Counted from the stretch's first letter, positions 17,835 through 26,708 are shown. The stretch: DNA of 64,000 nucleotides from an uncultured Prevotellaceae bacterium (GCA_945833925.1 CAMAFX010000001.1:55657-119656), one strand, 5' to 3'. Notes: generated by a model not told the origin, from the letters alone. Translations and numbers: made by a program.

Positions 17835-18785
17835 ATGAACAATCCTTTTAAAATAAATAAATTCTACTCGGTTTCGTTGTGCGTTTTCCTTTTGCTGGCA
17901 ATTATTCGCTGGTCTTTCCCCAGTGTTGCCACACGAGGCAATAGCGCCAGTCGTGACGTATATGCCGTTCAGAACGCCCCTTCGGAGAACGTCGTCGGTG
18001 AGCAGAACGCAGTTACTCGTTCTGAAGAGCAGGCGAAGGTGTCGGCGAAGACTCAGGAGGTCAACGTGGAGAAAGGTGCCGTTGGTGCACAGGCTGAGAA
18101 GGATGTCCAGCAGAAGGATGTCCAGCAGAAGGATGTCCAGCAGAAGGAGGTCCAGCAGAAGGAGGTGCTGGCAGGCCGTTCTTCCAGCATCGACGAACCC
18201 AAGGGTGTAAAATGGCATAAGATAGGTCACGTAGCAAGTTATGAGACGTGTTTTCCCGATGTGCAGGATGTCCAGATCGTGGCAGCCCGGAAGTGGGGTG
18301 TCAAGCCCGTTCGCGACAGGGAGCAGGCAGAACAGCGTAAGGACGAACTGGTATACGTTGGCATGAGTCCATACTTCCATCTTGATGCCAGTATGAAGAG
18401 CAGCATACCGTATCTTGTGCCAAGAGCAAGCAACCTACTCAACAAGATTGGCAGGAACTTCTTTGACTCGCTCTATGTCAAGCACCTGCCACTTCATAAG
18501 ATTATCATATCGAGTATGTTGCGAACCGAACAGGACGTTGCTCGTCTTATGCAGAGCAACAAGAATGCCAGCGGACAGAGTTGCCACCGTTTCGGTACGA
18601 CGTTCGACATCTGCTACACGCGTTTCCATCTTGTCGAGGCGCCCGATGGTCCTGAACGCCGTCTTGTTCGCGACGACACCCTGAAGTATGTTCTCAGTGA
18701 AGTTCTACGTGATCTCCGCGAAGAGGGCAGATGCTACATCAAGCACGAAGTGCATCAAAGTTGCTTCCACATCACCGTTAGATAA
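17835..18785 (+). CDS. DUF5715-like exported protein with M15-peptidase-like motif
   Basis: Start chosen at the ATG at 17835 (316 residues), because the longer ORF begins upstream of the promoter. A single N-terminal membrane segment (FYSVSLCVFLLLAIIRWSF) is followed by a low-complexity linker with four tandem VQQKD/E repeats (15-bp DNA units). The C-terminal domain (about residues 170-316) contains LVPRASNLLNKIG, SSMLRTEQDVARL, SCHRFGTTFDICYTRF and KHEVHQSCFHITVR. The H-x6-D spacing and a late histidine resemble the zinc ligands of LAS/M15 carboxypeptidases, so a peptidoglycan hydrolase role is plausible but inferred. Confidence 0.75.
   Translation: MNNPFKINKFYSVSLCVFLLLAIIRWSFPSVATRGNSASRDVYAVQNAPSENVVGEQNAVTRSEEQAKVSAKTQEVNVEKGAVGAQAEKDVQQKDVQQKDVQQKEVQQKEVLAGRSSSIDEPKGVKWHKIGHVASYETCFPDVQDVQIVAARKWGVKPVRDREQAEQRKDELVYVGMSPYFHLDASMKSSIPYLVPRASNLLNKIGRNFFDSLYVKHLPLHKIIISSMLRTEQDVARLMQSNKNASGQSCHRFGTTFDICYTRFHLVEAPDGPERRLVRDDTLKYVLSEVLRDLREEGRCYIKHEVHQSCFHITVR
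18099..18158 (+). repeat. Four tandem 15-bp coding repeats (AAGGATGTCCAGCAG)
   Basis: Three identical units and one with a single substitution encode (KDVQQ)n in the linker of the DUF5715-like protein. Such units can gain or lose copies by slippage without changing frame. Confidence 0.9.
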
Positions 18786-18872
18786 CGTGTTATAATCTCA
18801 CTGCTTTCAGAAAATATAGTCGTAGGCATGATTGTTCTTGCCACTGTTCTCGTACAGGGCTGGCGTGTGGTG

Positions 18873-18973
18873 GAGGCGAATTCAATGGAAATTGCTATGA
18901 AGGACAAGTAATGAACAGGAATGAACATGAAATACTTCGAGGCGAATTCAATTGAATTTGCTATGAAGGGCAA
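18873..18973. repeat. Two 35-bp direct repeats 66 bp apart
   Basis: Copies at 18873-18907 and 18939-18973 share GAGGCGAATTCAAT and GCTATGAAGG with about four mismatches. The second copy contains the palindrome AATTCAATTGAATT. Function unknown. Confidence 0.75.
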
Positions 18974-19064
18974 CTTGGTTACTTCTTATTAGTGCGAAAA
19001 TATATTACAGACAAGACACCGTTTCTTGTCCTCCAGATTGAGAAAAGGAGGCTTTCGGCGTCGT

Positions 19065-19177
19065 AAAAAATCACGGTGCGTGAGTCGGTCAAATCACGCA
19101 CCGAGATTTTTGAATTCACGCACCGAGATTTTTAAAATCACGCACCGTGATTTTTGAAATCACGTAGCGTGATTTTT
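19065..19177. repeat. Array of five 22-bp palindromic units (ATCACGCACCGTGAT)
   Basis: Units start at about 19065, 19092, 19113, 19135 and 19157. The best unit reads AAATCACGCACCGTGATTTTT, an inverted repeat with a 3-nt centre; others carry substitutions that partly break the palindrome. There are no unique spacers, so this is not a CRISPR. A similar single unit (AATCACGCAGCGTGAG) lies just after recA at 33231. Confidence 0.85.
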
Positions 19178-19488
19178 CTTATTGTTTAAAGTTACTGTTT
19201 TTGTTGCTTACAGTGTTTAAATTCGAAGCGTAACGCACTGTCTATTAGTAAGGTACATTTATTTATATTTTCGTCTGCATTGGTCATCCTGTCAGAGTCT
19301 TCTGCGTTTCTTTGTCCGACTGAGAAGTAATAGCACTGTGGCAGAATCAAGAACCGTTAACGGTACGGGGTGTCAAAATACTTTACATAGACTCGGCAGC
19401 GTGCTCGCGCGAAGAAGAAACCCAGGGTTCGGTTCGAGGCTGCTCGGCGGCCTCGCAGCATGCATCCCCCTCGCATGCATCCCCCTCG

Positions 19489-20535
19489 TTGAGCGAGACC
19501 CTACCTTCAGCCACTGCCCTGGTTACACCCTCTCGTGACAATGGCAGCATCGCAGGCGATGCCGCTAAGACAAAACAAAATGTGGATGAATCCACAAAAG
19601 ACAACATGTCGAATGTGGCTTCTTGTGTAGATGGCGCTATGCGCTATGTAGCCTCCCCCCCTGAAATAAATTTTATCCTTAAAGAAGAAAAAGAAGAGTT
19701 GCCATCGAAAGAGGAAATAAAATTTGCCGAGAAAGCGCAGACAAGACAACTCCCTGACGCAGAAGATTATGAAACAGCTGCGCCAGAGGAGATGATAAAG
19801 GACGTAGATGATGAAAATCAGGAAACTGAGGAAACAGCATCAGCAAAGACAGAAAAGGAGACCATGGAAATTCCACCACGACTGGAAGACCTGCGTGCTT
19901 ATTTTAACGTAAAGAAAATGAAGAACTTCACACCAGAGCAATTCTTCGACTACTACGAGACTCGCAACTGGAGCCTGGGTGGTGGAGTGCCGATGCGCAA
20001 CTGGAAGGCATGTATGCGCAATTGGAATCGGAAGCACCAGAACGACTTCCCCGTGGGTTGCAGAGTTGACGACTTCCGCGAGTTCCTGGACAAGCGTTGC
20101 CCCATGCCCGATGAACTGACGAAGGAGCAGAGCACATACCTGGAGATGTATGCCCCTGGCAATCAGTATCTCTACGGTTCGGCAGAGATGGTGGACTACG
20201 TGCTGAGGGAGAAGAAGATGCCACTGCGCCAGTGCCTCGGATTTGTGGGCAGGGTGGTGGTGGAGCGTGCCATCATGCAGAACCTCGACGACCTGCGCAC
20301 CTTCTGCGATGTGCCCCAGTGGCGCTTCTCGAACGAGCACGTCTACAACGTGACGCAGCTTATCCTCAACAACTACTCCTACTGGAAGACAGGCGAACTG
20401 ATGCTTGCCCTGCAGCGTCTGAAGGCAGGCAAGCACGGCGTCGTTGACAACCGCCTCTCACCCACCATCCTCCTCAACCGCCTCTGCACTTACGAGAAGT
20501 GGCGTCTCTCCCAGGTCAACCAGAGAGGCAGGTAG
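19489..20535 (+). CDS. DUF7833-like protein with disordered N-terminal half
   Basis: The open frame gives 348 residues from a TTG at 19489; the first in-frame ATG is at 19606 (309 residues), and the true start is unclear. The first ~135 residues are acidic and low in complexity (VDDENQETEETASAKTEKE). The next part, YFNVKKMKNFTPEQFFDYYETR then WSLGGGVPMRNWKACMRNW, matches the short domain usually found at the end of Bacteroidota replication-initiator-like proteins (DUF7833-type). The C-terminal ~170 residues are helical and unrecognised. The last 71 bp are duplicated at 26820-26890. No neighbouring replication genes are present. Confidence 0.6.
   Translation: MSETLPSATALVTPSRDNGSIAGDAAKTKQNVDESTKDNMSNVASCVDGAMRYVASPPEINFILKEEKEELPSKEEIKFAEKAQTRQLPDAEDYETAAPEEMIKDVDDENQETEETASAKTEKETMEIPPRLEDLRAYFNVKKMKNFTPEQFFDYYETRNWSLGGGVPMRNWKACMRNWNRKHQNDFPVGCRVDDFREFLDKRCPMPDELTKEQSTYLEMYAPGNQYLYGSAEMVDYVLREKKMPLRQCLGFVGRVVVERAIMQNLDDLRTFCDVPQWRFSNEHVYNVTQLILNNYSYWKTGELMLALQRLKAGKHGVVDNRLSPTILLNRLCTYEKWRLSQVNQRGR
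20465..20535 (+). repeat. 71-bp direct repeat, copy 1 (3' end of the DUF7833-like gene)
   Basis: Encodes the last 23 residues of the gene and its stop. It matches 26820-26890 at 67 of 71 positions by my alignment. Confidence 0.9.
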
Positions 20536-20808
20536 GGGAAAGTGTATATGGTTAACTTGCAAGGTAGGCAGGGTAGAGTTGCATGGATTCGAAAGGCACA
20601 GTATTAGAATGTTGAGATGATCAACAGGATATTGTGTAGTTGAGTTTTACTGGTGAGTCACATTTTGTTTTATCTATTGTTATAATCTTTGGGGCAAAAT
20701 ATAGATGTCTTTGTTTTTGAGATTATTTATTTTTTTTACTTTGTTTCGCTCGGCTCTGCCGCTTGGATCGTCCAAGAACTTTACTGTGTTATTGAAATCA
20801 AGTAATGT
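20536..20808. other. Gene-free AT-rich stretch
   Basis: About 270 bp downstream of the DUF7833-like gene. I see no gene, clear promoter or strong hairpin. Confidence 0.6.
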
Positions 20809-20952
20809 TCATAGTTTGAACGTGGCGCGGAGCATCGTAGTGCGGCCGCTGAGACCGTAGTCGTAAGTGTAGGTGTTGATGCCGTCATACTGTTGTGCCT
20901 GTGCTCCTATCGTCAGCGCAAGGACCATCATGGTCACTAAAATCTTTTTCAT
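20809..20952 (-). pseudogene. 47-codon remnant: signal peptide joined to an OMP C-terminal strand
   Basis: Too short for the ORF track. Translation gives a clean signal peptide (MKKILVTMMVLALTIGAQAQ) followed directly by YTYDYGLSGRTTMLRATFKL, which looks like the last beta strands of a Bacteroidota outer-membrane barrel. The body of the barrel is missing, suggesting an internal deletion. It follows another OMP remnant on the same strand. Confidence 0.6.
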
Positions 20953-20973
20953 GTTGATAAATGTTTTATGGGG

Positions 20974-21126
20974 TTATTTCTTCTTCGGATTCTTGTTGAA
21001 CTGCCACGCCACGCGGAGCATGACGTAGTTGGGGATGACGCGGTACCATGTCTCGGTGCGGCCCAGGGCGTTCACCTCGTAGGTAGTGTTGCTGAGTTGG
21101 TGCAGCAGGTCATTTCTTCTTTGCAT
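20974..21126 (-). pseudogene. 50-codon remnant of a second outer-membrane barrel protein (C-terminus)
   Basis: The frame overlaps the end of the 21110-23803 gene in another register. It reads NDLLHQLSNTTYEVNALGRT and ends YVMLRVAWQFNKNPKKK, which parallels the C-terminus of the adjacent intact protein (NDLFNRDTRYHSD...FNYKFDAKKK). It is best explained as the tail left after recombination between tandem paralogues. An ATG at 21126 makes expression formally possible. Confidence 0.65.
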
Positions 21127-23803
21127 CAAACTTGTAATTGAAGGTGAGGCTGACGTAGTGGTGGAGGAACGAGGAACCGCCCTCGGTGCGCGATGTTGCC
21201 GTTATGTCGCTGTGGTAGCGGGTGTCGCGGTTGAAGAGGTCGTTGGCGTAAAGCGAGAGGCGGGCCTTGTTCTTCAGGAACTTGTAGCCGATGCCGGCGT
21301 TAAGCAAGAAGCGGTTGGCGTTCATGGCATCGGCGATGTAGCCTCGGTCGATCTGGAAGATGGGCAGGATGGAGAAGTACCAAGACTTCAGCTCGTAAGT
21401 GGCTGTGAGTTCCGCACGGTAGTTATAGATGTCTTGTCTGGGCTGCGCTGCATCACTGTAGGTGTAGCGGTGCCATGCGAAGTTCTGATTCATGCTGAGG
21501 TATAGCTGACCATTGCGATATTCCAGGTTCAAGCGGTCGGTGAAGTCGGAGCTGCGCTGGCAATTATAGGTGATGCTGTTCGCACCATCCACGAGCGTCA
21601 TGATACCATAGGTCTGGCCAAAGGACTCGCTAAGGTTATTCTTCAGGTGAAAATGCTTGCCGAGGTCGCGCTCGTAAAGAAGGCTTGCGCCCCAACGATG
21701 GCCGCCGCGCACGTTCTGCTTCTGCGACAAATAGGCACCCGTTTGGGAATTGTAGTGGAGGACGGTGCCGACGGGGTCGTAGTCGCGGCGGTAGTCCACG
21801 GAGGCGTTCAGTACTTGGTTGCCCTTGGTGAGCATGGTGCTGAAGCCAAGGCTTGCGTTGAGGGTGTTCGAGGTCTTGAGGTCGGGATTGCCTAATGTGA
21901 CGTAGATTGGATTGGTGTCGTCGCGGTAGCCGATGCAGTCGATGAGGTCGGGGCGCTGGCTCTCGTAGAAGACATGGCCGTTGAGTCGAGTCTGCTTCTT
22001 CAATTTATAGGTCAAATCCAGCGCTGGCATTGCTAACAAGAGGTTGCGACGGGCGAGGGTGTCGAGGCGGCCGCGGCGATAGTCCGACTGCTCATGCCAG
22101 TGGCTCAGGTCTAGCGTAGGCTTTACGCTGAACTTGCCCAGCGTGAGGTTGGCTTCCACGTAGAGGACATTCCTCCATGAATTGTCCTTGCGGCGCAGAC
22201 TGTTGGCTGTGTCGAGCGTGTCGGCACGATGGCGCTGCTCGTCGCGGAAGTTATTGTTGTAGGTGGTCTTCCAACGGGCCATGACCGTAAAGTTCTGACC
22301 TAAGGCGCTGCGAGCCTGCAGGCTGGCATCAACTGTGAGGTTGCGGGTGGGCATGTGGTAATGCTGGCGGTCGTTCTGCATCGTGCCACTTTGGAAGTAT
22401 TGGTAGAAACCCGTCGATTCGCCGTCATTCTTCATGTTGTCGTAGTACACGGAAGCCGTTGCACCGAGTTCCGTCTTGCCGAGCAATGAGCCTAATCTGG
22501 CTTTGACATTTGTCGAAAAGCCTTCCTCTGTAGCTATTGAGTGGTAGTCTGATCTGTTTATCTTCGCGCTGGGTGTGTCGAGGCCGAAAGTCTGCTGGCT
22601 GTTTCCCGAAATCTTACAATCGCGCTGATAGGTAATGTTGGCGTTTAATACCATCATCATATTCGGACTAAGGTTGAAGAACGATTCGAAATCGACTGGC
22701 AACTTCAGTTTGTGCTGATAGTCGCGGCTCGTCTGGTCAGTCTCCGTCGCTGTGCTTTCCGGCATGAAGGTCTGACGGTTCTCCCAACTGTCGTTGCGGT
22801 CGTCGGTGTGGTTAGCGCCGCCATTGATACTCCAGAAGTTGGGTTTCCGCACTTTGTAGTCAGGTTTCCACAGATGGGCATAGCCCACGGCACCTGTCTG
22901 CTGACGCACGGGCTTGTTGCCCCCATGTGAACTGCTGCGGTTGATGGTAGTCACGTCGATGACTTTTGGGTCGTCGGCCACGCGACCATAGAGCATCAGT
23001 GGATTCGTATCGCTCACTCGCATAGCGCGCAGATGGGCGGCATAGTGCTTGCTGGTCATCCCATTCGCTTCGATGTCGCCATAGAGCTTGTCCATGAAAT
23101 TGGGCTTGATGGTTACGTCAAGCACATGCTCTTCCTTGCCGTCGGCTACGCCCGTCCGCTCCTCGAAGTCGCTTTTCTTGTCGTAGGCCTTGATGTCTTT
23201 GACTGCCTCCACGGGTAGCAGGTTCGTCAGCATGGCCTCGCTGAACGCCTGCTGTCCGTTCATCATTAGTTTCAGCGGCTCGCCGTTCCACAGCAGTTTG
23301 CCGTCGTTGATACTCACGCCCGGCAGCAGCTCTATCAACTCAATCAGCCGAGCGCCGTCCTGCGTCTTGAAAGCCTCGGGGTTGAACACCACCGTGTCGC
23401 CCCGCATGTAGAAGCGGCGGGCGCGTCCCTCCACCGTCACCTCGCCCAGCAGATGCTCGTCCATCTTCAGGCGGAAGTCATCGATGGTGATAGTGTCGCG
23501 GTCGTTGTTGCCCATCCGATGCACCGTCTGGCTGTGATAGCCGAAGTAATTGGCCGTGATGGTCAGTTTCGACATCTCCATCGTGCAAGTAAACAGGAAC
23601 CTGCCCAGCGAGTCGGTTCTGAGCCTGTAGCGACTCATACTGCCCCCTTCGATGGATGTTTCAGTGAATACTACTTCCGCTCCTTCCAGCGGTCCGCACG
23701 TTTCGGCATCGACCACGCAGCCCTTGATGGTGTCGGCTCTCAGGTTCTGCGACAGGAAAAGGCACGCGACGGCCAGGGCGAGAATGGTCAATCCTTGCTT
23801 CAT
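21110..23803 (-). CDS. Outer-membrane beta-barrel protein with N-terminal carboxypeptidase-regulatory-like domain
   Basis: An 897-residue protein of the TonB-receptor-like OMP_b-brl_3 type. It has a signal peptide (LTILALAVACLFLSQNLRA), an Ig-like domain (GCVVDAETCGPLEGAEVVF, about residues 27-115), a plug-like segment (IELIELLPGVSINDGKLLWNG, LPVEAVKDIKAYDKKSDFEERTG) and a long barrel region ending in FNYKFDAKKK. Substrate is unknown. It follows the anti-sigma-like gene by 27 nt and probably is the last gene of the sigma-factor operon, hinting that the sigma factor controls envelope functions. There is no SusD-like partner. Confidence 0.88.
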   Translation of the reverse strand: MKQGLTILALAVACLFLSQNLRADTIKGCVVDAETCGPLEGAEVVFTETSIEGGSMSRYRLRTDSLGRFLFTCTMEMSKLTITANYFGYHSQTVHRMGNNDRDTITIDDFRLKMDEHLLGEVTVEGRARRFYMRGDTVVFNPEAFKTQDGARLIELIELLPGVSINDGKLLWNGEPLKLMMNGQQAFSEAMLTNLLPVEAVKDIKAYDKKSDFEERTGVADGKEEHVLDVTIKPNFMDKLYGDIEANGMTSKHYAAHLRAMRVSDTNPLMLYGRVADDPKVIDVTTINRSSSHGGNKPVRQQTGAVGYAHLWKPDYKVRKPNFWSINGGANHTDDRNDSWENRQTFMPESTATETDQTSRDYQHKLKLPVDFESFFNLSPNMMMVLNANITYQRDCKISGNSQQTFGLDTPSAKINRSDYHSIATEEGFSTNVKARLGSLLGKTELGATASVYYDNMKNDGESTGFYQYFQSGTMQNDRQHYHMPTRNLTVDASLQARSALGQNFTVMARWKTTYNNNFRDEQRHRADTLDTANSLRRKDNSWRNVLYVEANLTLGKFSVKPTLDLSHWHEQSDYRRGRLDTLARRNLLLAMPALDLTYKLKKQTRLNGHVFYESQRPDLIDCIGYRDDTNPIYVTLGNPDLKTSNTLNASLGFSTMLTKGNQVLNASVDYRRDYDPVGTVLHYNSQTGAYLSQKQNVRGGHRWGASLLYERDLGKHFHLKNNLSESFGQTYGIMTLVDGANSITYNCQRSSDFTDRLNLEYRNGQLYLSMNQNFAWHRYTYSDAAQPRQDIYNYRAELTATYELKSWYFSILPIFQIDRGYIADAMNANRFLLNAGIGYKFLKNKARLSLYANDLFNRDTRYHSDITATSRTEGGSSFLHHYVSLTFNYKFDAKKK

Positions 23804-23830
23804 AAGTGTTTAATATTAAGATGTGGATGA

Positions 23831-24232
23831 TTAGATGTACTTGTTCTTGGGCTTCATCCTTCTTACCAAGTCTTGGGTGTTCATCATGGCTACGATGCAG
23901 AAAGTTATCATCAGTGAGGTAAGCAGCACGGAGATTAAGCGGCTGTTCTGCTCGATGAACAAGAACGGATAGAATTTGATACCAAAAGAGAATAGGGGTA
24001 CATCGATGGGCGTGGAGAGAATGAAGGTCAGGATCCCGCCACCGAAGACAACGCCTGCCACAAAGGCGGCGACAACGGCCATGCGGTAGCGGAGTATTTG
24101 TGCAGCCTGCGCCTGTCGGATTTCATCGATGAGGGCGAGTTTCCTTTCCAGTCGTTCGGTGAAAAGATCGCTGTCGGTCGGCGTCGGCCGGAAACTGTCG
24201 AAAAGTGCCTGTAGTCTTATGTCGTCATTCAT
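23831..24232 (-). CDS. Small membrane protein, probable anti-sigma factor
   Basis: A 133-residue protein with a cytoplasmic helical N-terminus (MNDDIRLQALFDSFRPTPTD) and two membrane segments (about residues 50-72 and 98-117). Its gene overlaps the end of the ECF sigma gene by 8 nt. Position, size and topology fit an anti-sigma factor, though no known anti-sigma motif is visible. Confidence 0.65.
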   Translation of the reverse strand: MNDDIRLQALFDSFRPTPTDSDLFTERLERKLALIDEIRQAQAAQILRYRMAVVAAFVAGVVFGGGILTFILSTPIDVPLFSFGIKFYPFLFIEQNSRLISVLLTSLMITFCIVAMMNTQDLVRRMKPKNKYI

Positions 24233-24707
24233 CTTTCAGAAGGGTTTTAAGTTTGTTGCGTCCACGCGAGAGTTGCTGTTTTATGGCATCCTCCGTTGCA
24301 GCCACGATGTCTGCAATCTCATGGACGGAATAGCCTTTGATATAGTAGAGCAGAATAGCGGAGCGTTCCTTGGGAGGCAACTGCTCCAGAGCCATATAGA
24401 GCGGCTGATAACGGAAGTCGCGGTCGGCAGCAAATGAGGAGTCGGGCTGTTCGTTCAGCGTTTCTATCGGCTGCAGGGTGCGTCGGCTGCGGCTGGTGTC
24501 GAGGAACGTGTTGTATGCAATTCGATAGAGCCAAGCCGTGTCTTTCCCTTGGTCCTCATGCTTGTCGATAGCGAGATAGGCTTTGACCAGTGCATCCTGT
24601 GCAATGTCGTCAGCCTCATCCCTGTTGCCGCAGCAGAGGGCGAGAAGGAACCGCCGGAGCGTCTCCTGTTCAGTTCGGATCAACGTTATGAATCGCTCGC
24701 GGTTCAT
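24225..24707 (-). CDS. ECF-type RNA polymerase sigma factor
   Basis: A 160-residue sigma-70 family protein. Region 2 is seen in ADDIAQDALVKAYLA and DTAWLYRIAYNTFLDTSRSR; region 4 in LPPKERSAILLYYIKGYSVHEIADIVAATEDAIKQQLSRGRNKL, a helix-turn-helix. It overlaps the upstream membrane protein gene by 4 nt (ATGA) and the downstream anti-sigma-like gene by 8 nt. These couplings suggest a coregulated unit with the outer-membrane protein. A second ECF sigma locus lies 2.3 kb away on the other strand. Confidence 0.92.
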   Translation of the reverse strand: MNRERFITLIRTEQETLRRFLLALCCGNRDEADDIAQDALVKAYLAIDKHEDQGKDTAWLYRIAYNTFLDTSRSRRTLQPIETLNEQPDSSFAADRDFRYQPLYMALEQLPPKERSAILLYYIKGYSVHEIADIVAATEDAIKQQLSRGRNKLKTLLKDE

Positions 24708-25150
24708 TCCTTCGTCTGCATGTGCTTCAATTCTGCCTCCATCTCTTGCTTCAGAGCCTTCTTTCCCACAAAATAATTAATGAGAAAAGCGATGCCAATA
24801 CCTAATGAGGGCACTGCCACCATGGATAGGCCGATGAACATATCAGCATTGACTCTGTCGATGACCATCCCAAACACAGCCAATGCTATATATATACACG
24901 CGCCGAAAATGGTGAAGATGCAGCCCCACAGCAATTTATCCAGCAGTTTCTCCTTAATGGTTCGGCTCTGCGGGTTCATCCTCCTGAAGAATGCTTCCAA
25001 GTCCAGGCCAGAGTCCTTTTCGATGGCGGTCAAAGCTATTTCAGCTCTTTTGTCGGTCTCGTGTTTCTTGTAGCGTGACACCAACCATACGATAATGGTC
25101 GGAAGCACTACAAAAATCCCTAAGAGGACTAACGTTTCTCCCAATTTCAT
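24704..25150 (-). CDS. DUF6249-like membrane protein
   Basis: A 148-residue protein with three membrane segments (about residues 5-24, 75-97, 104-126) and a soluble loop between the first two (YKKHETDKRAEIALTAIEKD). The family name DUF6249 is by recognition and uncertain. It is the first gene of the four-gene operon with the sigma factor. A role in sensing for the sigma factor is inference only. Confidence 0.7.
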   Translation of the reverse strand: MKLGETLVLLGIFVVLPTIIVWLVSRYKKHETDKRAEIALTAIEKDSGLDLEAFFRRMNPQSRTIKEKLLDKLLWGCIFTIFGACIYIALAVFGMVIDRVNADMFIGLSMVAVPSLGIGIAFLINYFVGKKALKQEMEAELKHMQTKE

Positions 25151-25472
25151 ACTTTCTACATTTTATCTGTTATACAATGTTTTTATTGTTCTCTTTTGAG
25201 CTCGCTCATATATATAACGAAACAGGAGGCTAAAAGGTGACATCGAGAGTGTAGTTTTTATTTCAGTTTTTTTACATAGTTCAGTATGTCTCGCGTGGAG
25301 TTTTTTATCTTCTTCTTTGTGCTATTCATTATTACAATGAATCTTCTGATAGGTCTTAGGTAAAACAGCAAGACACTACAAAGAAGCATGCGAGAGATCT
25401 TCTTTCTCCTATTATCTCAAAAATCTTTTTTCAAGAAAAAAAATCCATCGGCCAGATGGTACAGGTCTTCTG
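25151..25472. other. Gene-free AT-rich gap
   Basis: About 320 bp between the membrane protein gene and the ATPase gene, with both genes on the minus strand. It is AT-rich with short runs of T and A. No clear gene, promoter or strong terminator was seen. Confidence 0.6.
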
Positions 25473-26681
25473 TCAGCCCAGTCCTTCGGTCAGGAATTTT
25501 CTGAGGTGAAGGTGCGTGACTCCGTTGTCATCTGCTTTGGTGACGAATGGTGTCAGCGAGATGACGTATTTCGGATAATTGTCCTTGATGGCATGCAGGT
25601 TGCCAAACTCACGGGCGTAGGTCGTTTCGTCGGCAATGATATAACTTGCCTGGATGTATGCACGTTGTCCGTCTGGTTTTGTGCAGACGAAATCAATCTC
25701 ACCTGCTTGCAGCTGACCTACGGTGACGTCATAGCCGAGTCGGATTAGATGATTGTAGATGATATTCTCTATGACCTTTTCTATATCACCCTCGCGAGTT
25801 CCGCCTGCAAGGCTGTTACGGATTCCATTGTCTTCAAAGTAGAACTTATCATTACTCTCGAACAGACGCTTGCCGTGAATGTCGTAGCGGTTCACCTTAT
25901 GAAGCATATAGGCATCGCATAGGAATTTTGCGTAGTTTGTGATAGCCGTCGTGGTTATCTTCTCGCCCTGTGACTTCATGTACTTTGTTATGCTGTTGGC
26001 AGAGATAATCTTGCCGGTGTTGTCGGCAAGAAATCGCACAAGGTTCTCAAGAAAAGGAACATTGCGTATCTGATTGCGCATGATAACGTCTTTCAGGAGC
26101 ACTGTGTTGATTACGTCAGTCTGATATTCGCGTGCATCCTGCTCGTCTAATCCGTAGCGTACTAAACCGGGCAGGCCTCCAAGTTGGATGTATTTAGTAA
26201 GGGATTCGTCGCAGTCTGTGAGGTTGTGGAATACGAGAAACTCTGCATAACTCAACGCCTGGACGTATATCTCCTTGTATCGTCCTCCTATCTTTGAACT
26301 CAGGTCACTGCTGAGCATCCTGGAGTTGCTTCCTGTGATTACCAACTCAATGTCTGGTTCCTCATAATAGCTGCGTACACTCTTCTCAAACTCTTCTATG
26401 TCTTGTATCTCGTCAATAAGAACATAGTTCATTTTTTTCCCATCACGATGCTCGTCGATGTAAGCATTCAGGTCCAGGTGGTTCTTGATATCGTCAAACT
26501 CTTTCTTTTCCTTGTTTATATATATAATATTGTTTCCTGGTTTCTCGGAAACATTATTCTTAAACAAACGTAATACAAAACTTTTGCCAACTCGTCGCTG
26601 ACCTGTAAGTATTATTATGGTGTCCTTGCCAAGATACCTTTCTATTTTGTCTATATACTGCTGTCGTGGGATTATCTTCAT
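25473..26681 (-). CDS. AAA ATPase with C-terminal DUF4143-type domain
   Basis: Start taken at 26681 (402 residues, MKIIPRQQY) because the longer ORF start lies within the promoter. The N-terminus has Walker A (TGQRRVGKSF) and Walker B (NYVLIDEIQD) of the AAA_14 group, followed by ELVITGSNSRML. The C-terminal half includes a winged-helix-like stretch (NTGKIISANSITKYMKSQGEKI) and the nuclease-like segment VGQLQAGEIDFVCT. Such proteins are common accessory genes in Bacteroidota; their function is unclear. It lies alone in the region bounded by 71-bp direct repeats. Confidence 0.9.
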   Translation of the reverse strand: MKIIPRQQYIDKIERYLGKDTIIILTGQRRVGKSFVLRLFKNNVSEKPGNNIIYINKEKKEFDDIKNHLDLNAYIDEHRDGKKMNYVLIDEIQDIEEFEKSVRSYYEEPDIELVITGSNSRMLSSDLSSKIGGRYKEIYVQALSYAEFLVFHNLTDCDESLTKYIQLGGLPGLVRYGLDEQDAREYQTDVINTVLLKDVIMRNQIRNVPFLENLVRFLADNTGKIISANSITKYMKSQGEKITTTAITNYAKFLCDAYMLHKVNRYDIHGKRLFESNDKFYFEDNGIRNSLAGGTREGDIEKVIENIIYNHLIRLGYDVTVGQLQAGEIDFVCTKPDGQRAYIQASYIIADETTYAREFGNLHAIKDNYPKYVISLTPFVTKADDNGVTHLHLRKFLTEGLG

Positions 26682-26708
26682 TTTTGTCTTTATAATAGAA
26701 ATTCTGCG

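Larger units (their letters stand above)
18786..19488. other. About 700-bp gene-free stretch with several short repeats
   Basis: No convincing gene. It contains two 35-bp direct copies of GAGGCGAATTCAAT...GCTATGAAGG (18873-18907 and 18939-18973), the hairpin array at 19065-19177, and a tandem GCATGCATCCCCCTC duplication at about 19458-19488. The short ORFs listed here are repeat-derived and have no recognisable protein features. Confidence 0.7.

Noticed and set aside
18755-18973. 72-residue minus-strand ORF
   Set aside because: It consists of the paired 35-bp repeats (IAISIEFAS twice) and overlaps the end of the DUF5715-like gene.
19065-19177. Possible CRISPR array
   Set aside because: The units are adjacent palindromes with only 1-8 nt between them, without unique spacers, and no cas genes are near.
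19338-19538. 66-residue plus-strand ORF
   Set aside because: It lies over a GC-rich tandem duplication and has no recognisable feature.
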